A DNA stretch of 25,149 nucleotides from an uncultured Bacilli bacterium (GTDB lineage Bacteria; Bacillota_I; Bacilli_A; RFN20; CAG-288): the NCBI GenBank assembly GCA_934725685.1, contig CAKVBX010000027.1:1-25149 (forward strand), written 5' to 3'. The notes under the pieces are model-generated. The model was not told the DNA's origin. It did not search any database and worked only from the letters and a program-made list of their open reading frames with translations. A program made the position numbers and the translations under genes. Positions 21,530 through 25,149 of the stretch are shown here, piece by piece (the stretch's first letter is position 1; each line of letters begins with the position of its first letter).

Positions 21530-22229
21530 ATGCTACAGAAATTCAAGAAAAATAAACTGAAATTCAGAATTCTTGCGGGGGGGGTTACTATCTTTAAGTA
21601 ACATTGCTCTTCTCTCTGTCGGTTTTTCCAGCTGGATGATGAATTCGGATCCTGTCAATGCTGGAACGATAACAGTCGATGTCGGTGCAGTCAAGACAAC
21701 AACCACGAAAACACTGCGTGATTTAGGTTTTGCCGTGGTTGAGAATTCTTCGACCTCACTTTCGAGCGTTCTTGTAAACGACAGCGATGCTTCCTTTGTT
21801 TCGCCCGCCCATCTGGATTCCCGGGTGACCGTCGACACCACGAAGCTTGCTCAGATCGAAGATCGGGACGACCTTTATCTGAAGATTGTCTTACAGTATT
21901 CCGTCTCCGATAGTTCTCTGCTTCCGACGACGGAGTCGCTGGGACTTTTTCCGAGCAACTACGATTACCTTACCTTTGACGCGGAAGCATCCGCTGATAT
22001 CCATACTTCCACGAAAGCAAGCCCTGTCTTCTATTTCCCGATGAAGGCAAAATCGAAGATGAATCTCTATGATCTGGCCTGTATGGATTCGACGGTGAAT
22101 GCAACGGCCAGTTACAGTGTTCCAATCACCTTGCGCTTTCACCTGTCGAATCTGAATGCCGGCCTGCTCAATGCGAATGCATCCTATCGCATCACCTATA
22201 GCCTATGTATGGGAGAGAACAAGAAATGA
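21530..22229 (+). CDS. Secreted protein with signal peptide interrupted by a G8 frameshift (TasA/camelysin-like)
   Basis: From ATG 21530 (AAAGAG eight bases upstream) the frame encodes MLQKFKKNKLKFRILAGG and then, because of eight G at 21577-21584, runs into TAA at 21599 after 23 codons. Removing one G, or a +1 slip on the G run, joins it to LLSLSNIALLSVGFSSW and the open frame to 22229. The joined product has 232 residues and a complete signal peptide. The uninterrupted downstream frame alone opens at TTG 21573, which has no ribosome binding site. The signal peptide followed by NAGTITVDVGAV resembles SipW-type secreted proteins such as TasA and camelysin. The mature part is Ser/Thr-rich and beta-rich with no catalytic motif. 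It overlaps the next gene by ATGA. The frameshift may be phase variation, slippage or a sequencing error. Confidence 0.7.
21577..21584 (+). repeat. Homopolymer G8 tract inside a signal-peptide coding region
   Basis: This run of eight G is the longest guanine run I noticed in the window. Seven G would put the start at 21530 in frame with the rest of the gene. Confidence 0.95.
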
Positions 22230-24847
22230 AGAGAAAACATTGGAATTATCTGATTTCCTTCTTTTTCCTGTTTGTCCTCTCTTTTTCCATGGGAAGAGCT
22301 TTTTCGGATTATGTCGTGAATCAGACAAGCTTTGATGAAAGCTCCCAAATGATTCAGACTAATAAGGATGTCGTGAATAAGAATGATAAGGTCAAGGTGA
22401 CGTTGAAGTACCTGACGATAGATGGAAAAGCGGAATACGCTGAATTTAGCGACTTGGATGGGAGCTTTGGTAGTTCAAGTAATCCTATCTTTGTTGGCAG
22501 AAAAAACACTTTTGGAAATCCGGCGGAAGCAACTGACGCTACGAAGTATAATCGGTTAATGAACTTTTTAAAAAACAAAACCGAATTTAATGAATTTGAG
22601 GATTCAAACAAAACTAAGATTTCAGAAAACGCTAATGGATACTTATTTAACGGAAAAGAGAATACTGAAGAGGAAGGCTTTGAATTTCAGTTTGTTGTTT
22701 CTAGTGAAATCACTATAAGAAAAGGGTGGGTTGATACTTATTACAATGGAAAATATTATCTCCTTCGCAGAAGTAAAAATATTGTTATGAGCACACCTAC
22801 TGGTGGCGATATCTTAGAAATCGAAAAGAATTCCACTCTTTCGTATTCGTATCTCTCAGGAAAATGTTCAGGGATTGATTATTCGAAGTATACTTTTTGT
22901 GGATTAAGAACAGCTAATACCGATGGTTCTTATAGTAATACAAGCTTTGATTTATCTACAAAGTTGGCATCAGATATGACGTTATATGCAGTGTTTAATA
23001 ATATAAAGTTGTCAACTTTATCGAATATCACTACTACGATAAACAATGCGGGCAATAAAACGACAATCGAATTCTATAAAGGGAATATTGATAAAACGAA
23101 GAATGTAGCTTCCGACCCTACTTATAACGAATACGAAAATAAATTCTACTTAGGTAACGCTTCAACGAAGACAACAGTTCAAAGTGGAGCTACTATACGT
23201 TTCAATATGAATAACGGAAAAGAAACGAATGAGTTCGATGTCGATGGTAGCAATAAAACATTTGAACCGGAAAATTCTTCCCATACCAGGCAGTATACCG
23301 TCGCCTTAAATAACGACTTATATGTCAATGGAGCTTTCTGCCTTGGCGGCCATTTCGGAAGCAGCGCTAATGGCGCTTTCCAAAGCCAACTTTATAATGA
23401 ATATGTCTGCCTTGATTTGAATGGTCATGACATATATGTCTCTTCATCCGGTAGCCTATATTCCTATGGATTGATCAAAGATAGCATCGGAACCGGACAT
23501 ATTTATATCAATGGCGGAACGATTTATACGATTGCTTCCGTTCTGGATTATCGTGGTGGAAGCTTTACAAGCGAGGCGGCTGGCAACGCAAACGTCTTTC
23601 CTTTCCTTTACTATGCCATGCCTTATCTCAGAACAAAGGTTATTTTCAATTATACAAGCTCTGGTTGGGGAAAATTGATTGCCCTTTGCCGTATGACCGT
23701 TCAGACAAAACTGGATATCGGTGATTTTAGCCACGCTAAATTCGAATTGAACTTTATTGGAACCGGAGATGGTTATCTTTTCCAACTGAAGAATGGTACC
23801 GTTAATAAGTCCAGAATTATCTTTGATGGATATTCGCAACCTGCTTTTACCAGTGATTATTGTCTTAACCGTCGTGTCGGAATCACCCTGGATAACGCGG
23901 AATTGACCATGGCATCATTGAAATTCACGATTGCCTCTATATACAAGGTCGACACCTCGAAGTATAACTTCCCGGTCAACTGTTTCTTCGATGTCAGGTT
24001 GGTGAAGTCAAGACTATTTTTTGCACAGAGGATTCAGTTCATGGCTGGTATGTCCTTTGTTGCGGATAAGGACAGCAGTGTTGTCTTTCAATATAGCGGT
24101 GATTTATCCGGACAGCTATCTGTCCTGGACAAATCCGTCAATTACTATAGCAACGGAAGATATATCAGTACGGATAACAATGGAGAATCTTATGGTCAAG
24201 GATCTCAACTCTATAATTCGATGGACTTTTGGAAATACTATAGTGAGCCGAAGATCAAGATTTATGGGAAGCTTCTTTTCACACAGGGGAATAAGACCGC
24301 CTATAAATTGGTCGGACCTATTGATTTTGATGAAACCAATGTCGGATATGTCACATCCAGTGGTTCTGAAGTGATGTACTCCTCCTCTTCGGAAAAGGAT
24401 CCGTTTACATTCCTCAAGCACAACAATGTCACGATTGAAACCTATGGGTATGATTTTCAGATCCATTATGAACAGTATCATTCCAGAGGCTTCTCAAGAC
24501 CTCTGGTTTCAAACGGAAAGGCCTATGCGGTCGATTCTTCCGGTGTCAAAATCGGAACCTATTCCTTTACGGATGGTATCTTCCGGATGGATAACGGAGA
24601 TTGTTATTATTTCAATAACGATGGTACCTTTACCATCGGTGATACCGCAGGCAACACCATGAAAAAGTGCACCTATGATGAATCCACCCATCTCATCGAT
24701 GATAATGGAACCAAGTACATCTACTTTGCTTCCATGTACGGAAAATATGATGCGACCAAAAAAACTGTCGATATGAGCCGCTTGAGTAGTGCTAAGACTA
24801 GCGTGGCGGTCTCTTACTCTAAGGACAGGTGGCTTAGGACTTCATAA
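22226..24847 (+). CDS. Large secreted surface protein with InlB-type repeat and beta-helix-like region
   Basis: The start is ATG 22226, with GGGAGAG eight bases upstream and an ATGA overlap with the preceding gene; the product has 873 residues. An N-terminal hydrophobic segment (NYLISFFFLFVLSFSM) acts as signal peptide or anchor. Around residues 205-255 the pattern SKYTFCGLRT ... DLSTKLASDMTLYAVF matches the InlB B-repeat (Listeria-Bacteroides) fold. Residues ~368-465 contain LDLNGHDIYVSSSGSLYSYG and IYINGGTIY, typical of parallel beta-helix adhesins. The C-terminal part has YYFNNDGTFTIGDTAGN-like turns. No LPxTG motif, C-terminal helix or binding repeat is visible, and the protein ends abruptly (SKDRWLRTS). 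The N-terminal third is more AT-rich in its codons than the rest. It is probably an adhesin or matrix component; the function is unproven. Confidence 0.75.
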   Translation: MKRKHWNYLISFFFLFVLSFSMGRAFSDYVVNQTSFDESSQMIQTNKDVVNKNDKVKVTLKYLTIDGKAEYAEFSDLDGSFGSSSNPIFVGRKNTFGNPAEATDATKYNRLMNFLKNKTEFNEFEDSNKTKISENANGYLFNGKENTEEEGFEFQFVVSSEITIRKGWVDTYYNGKYYLLRRSKNIVMSTPTGGDILEIEKNSTLSYSYLSGKCSGIDYSKYTFCGLRTANTDGSYSNTSFDLSTKLASDMTLYAVFNNIKLSTLSNITTTINNAGNKTTIEFYKGNIDKTKNVASDPTYNEYENKFYLGNASTKTTVQSGATIRFNMNNGKETNEFDVDGSNKTFEPENSSHTRQYTVALNNDLYVNGAFCLGGHFGSSANGAFQSQLYNEYVCLDLNGHDIYVSSSGSLYSYGLIKDSIGTGHIYINGGTIYTIASVLDYRGGSFTSEAAGNANVFPFLYYAMPYLRTKVIFNYTSSGWGKLIALCRMTVQTKLDIGDFSHAKFELNFIGTGDGYLFQLKNGTVNKSRIIFDGYSQPAFTSDYCLNRRVGITLDNAELTMASLKFTIASIYKVDTSKYNFPVNCFFDVRLVKSRLFFAQRIQFMAGMSFVADKDSSVVFQYSGDLSGQLSVLDKSVNYYSNGRYISTDNNGESYGQGSQLYNSMDFWKYYSEPKIKIYGKLLFTQGNKTAYKLVGPIDFDETNVGYVTSSGSEVMYSSSSEKDPFTFLKHNNVTIETYGYDFQIHYEQYHSRGFSRPLVSNGKAYAVDSSGVKIGTYSFTDGIFRMDNGDCYYFNNDGTFTIGDTAGNTMKKCTYDESTHLIDDNGTKYIYFASMYGKYDATKKTVDMSRLSSAKTSVAVSYSKDRWLRTS

Positions 24848-24941
24848 TGGTTCTTCGAGTTCATGAGCCTGTTTCGTTTTTATCGTAGCAGATGCAACAA
24901 GGATAGATCCATCTCATTTTTGATTCCGTGTTTGTTTTATC
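24848..24941 (+). other. Spacer after the surface-protein cassette
   Basis: No gene is seen and no convincing terminator is visible after the large surface gene. Confidence 0.5.
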
Positions 24942-24961
24942 TGTTATACTGTTGCAAGAGG
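24942..24961 (+). promoter_or_regulatory. Extended -10 promoter and ribosome binding site of the small terminal gene
   Basis: TGTTATACT (24942-24950) is an extended -10, possibly with TTGATT (24920-24925) as a -35 at a long 19-base spacing. AAGAGG (24956-24961) is six bases before ATG 24968; because it begins only six bases after the -10, the transcript would have a very short leader. Confidence 0.45.
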
Positions 24962-24967
24962 TAATTT

Positions 24968-25123
24968 ATGGAAGATAGAGAACTCTTAGAGCAGATTGAA
25001 CTCGGAGCCAAGAACTCCTTTGTTGTATATGAATCACCCAAGGAGGATGATTATCTTTCTGGGTTGATCACGGTGTCATCCATTGATTTCCGTACTGGTT
25101 TCCTGAATGCCGTGAGTCTATGA
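24968..25123 (+). CDS. Small protein of 51 residues, function unknown
   Basis: I do not recognise this product. It has a good ribosome binding site (AAGAGG), an ATG start and a double stop (TGATAA). It begins MEDRELLEQIELGAKNSF, then has an acidic linker (YESPKEDDYLSG) and a hydrophobic beta-like end (LITVSSIDFRTGFLNAVSL). There is no signal peptide. It could be a complete small protein or the remnant of a longer gene. TAGGAGG at 25133-25139 indicates that another gene begins at or beyond the right edge, so the two may form an operon. Confidence 0.5.
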   Translation: MEDRELLEQIELGAKNSFVVYESPKEDDYLSGLITVSSIDFRTGFLNAVSL

Positions 25124-25132
25124 TAACTGCCA

Positions 25133-25139
25133 TAGGAGG
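25133..25139 (+). promoter_or_regulatory. Ribosome binding site of a gene beginning at the right window edge
   Basis: TAGGAGG is a strong Shine-Dalgarno sequence. The only start-like codon left in the window (GTG at 25143) is too close to use it well, so the start codon probably lies just outside. Confidence 0.5.
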
Positions 25140-25149
25140 ACAGTGTCCA

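Noticed and set aside
1..25149. Mycoplasma-type code (TGA read as Trp)
   Set aside because: Many intact genes end at TGA at the expected family length (greA, trmB, hrcA, comEC), and Trp is encoded by TGG.
1..25149. tRNA or rRNA genes, CRISPR arrays, insertion sequences, prophage or integration sites
   Set aside because: Reading both strands I saw no cloverleaf, no regularly spaced repeats, and no transposase or integrase motif.

Overview
The window looks like a chromosomal segment of a low-to-mid GC Gram-positive bacterium (Bacillota; probably a Bacilli/Erysipelotrichia- or Acholeplasma-like, host-associated lineage). The grounds are the hrcA-grpE-dnaK-dnaJ order with CIRCE-type operators, the comEA-comEC pair, a PepV-type dipeptidase, a CoaX-type pantothenate kinase, strong AAGGAGG ribosome binding sites and many ATGA stop/start overlaps. 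TGA is used as a stop and Trp is TGG, so the code is standard rather than the mycoplasma code. The lineage is inferred; no rRNA is present.

Layout. (1) 1-3886: two overlapping genes of an MacB/FtsX-type ABC exporter, a permease truncated at the window edge and an ATPase-permease fusion. (2) 3887-4276: a monocistronic cold-shock gene with a palindrome at its predicted 5' end and a terminator shared with the convergent gene. (3) 4282-5919, minus: a nucleoside (uridine-type) kinase with a ThrRS-like N-terminal half, divergent from greA. (4) 6236-12348: greA, comEA-comEC, a divergent type III pantothenate kinase, an M20 dipeptidase and trmB, closed by a TTCG-loop terminator. (5) 12381-17362: the heat-shock operon hrcA-grpE-dnaK-dnaJ, whose promoter is bracketed by two imperfect CIRCE operators. 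(6) 17368-18096: an ATC-hydrolase-family gene whose best start is followed by a stop at codon 3. (7) 18116-20555, minus: a surface-anchored endonuclease I and a coupled acidic protein of unknown function. (8) 20662-21477: a Cof-type HAD phosphatase. (9) 21530-24847: a two-gene secreted/surface cassette. (10) 24968-25123: a small gene, then a ribosome binding site pointing out of the window.

The most interesting locus is the surface cassette at 21530-24847. The first gene has a promoter, a plausible ribosome binding site and a start at 21530. Its signal peptide is interrupted by a run of eight G (21577-21584) that throws the frame into a stop at 21599. One G fewer, or a +1 slip, restores a continuous signal peptide and a 232-residue secreted protein. 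That gene overlaps (ATGA) a large secreted protein with an InlB-type repeat and a beta-helix-like region, so the G tract could switch both. It may be phase variation, slippage or a homopolymer sequencing error; the sequence alone cannot decide.

Other notable points are the codon-3 stop in the ATC-hydrolase gene, the unusual double CIRCE arrangement, two genes that may be translated from leaderless mRNAs, and a pantothenate-kinase homologue lacking the usual Arg of its GADR motif.
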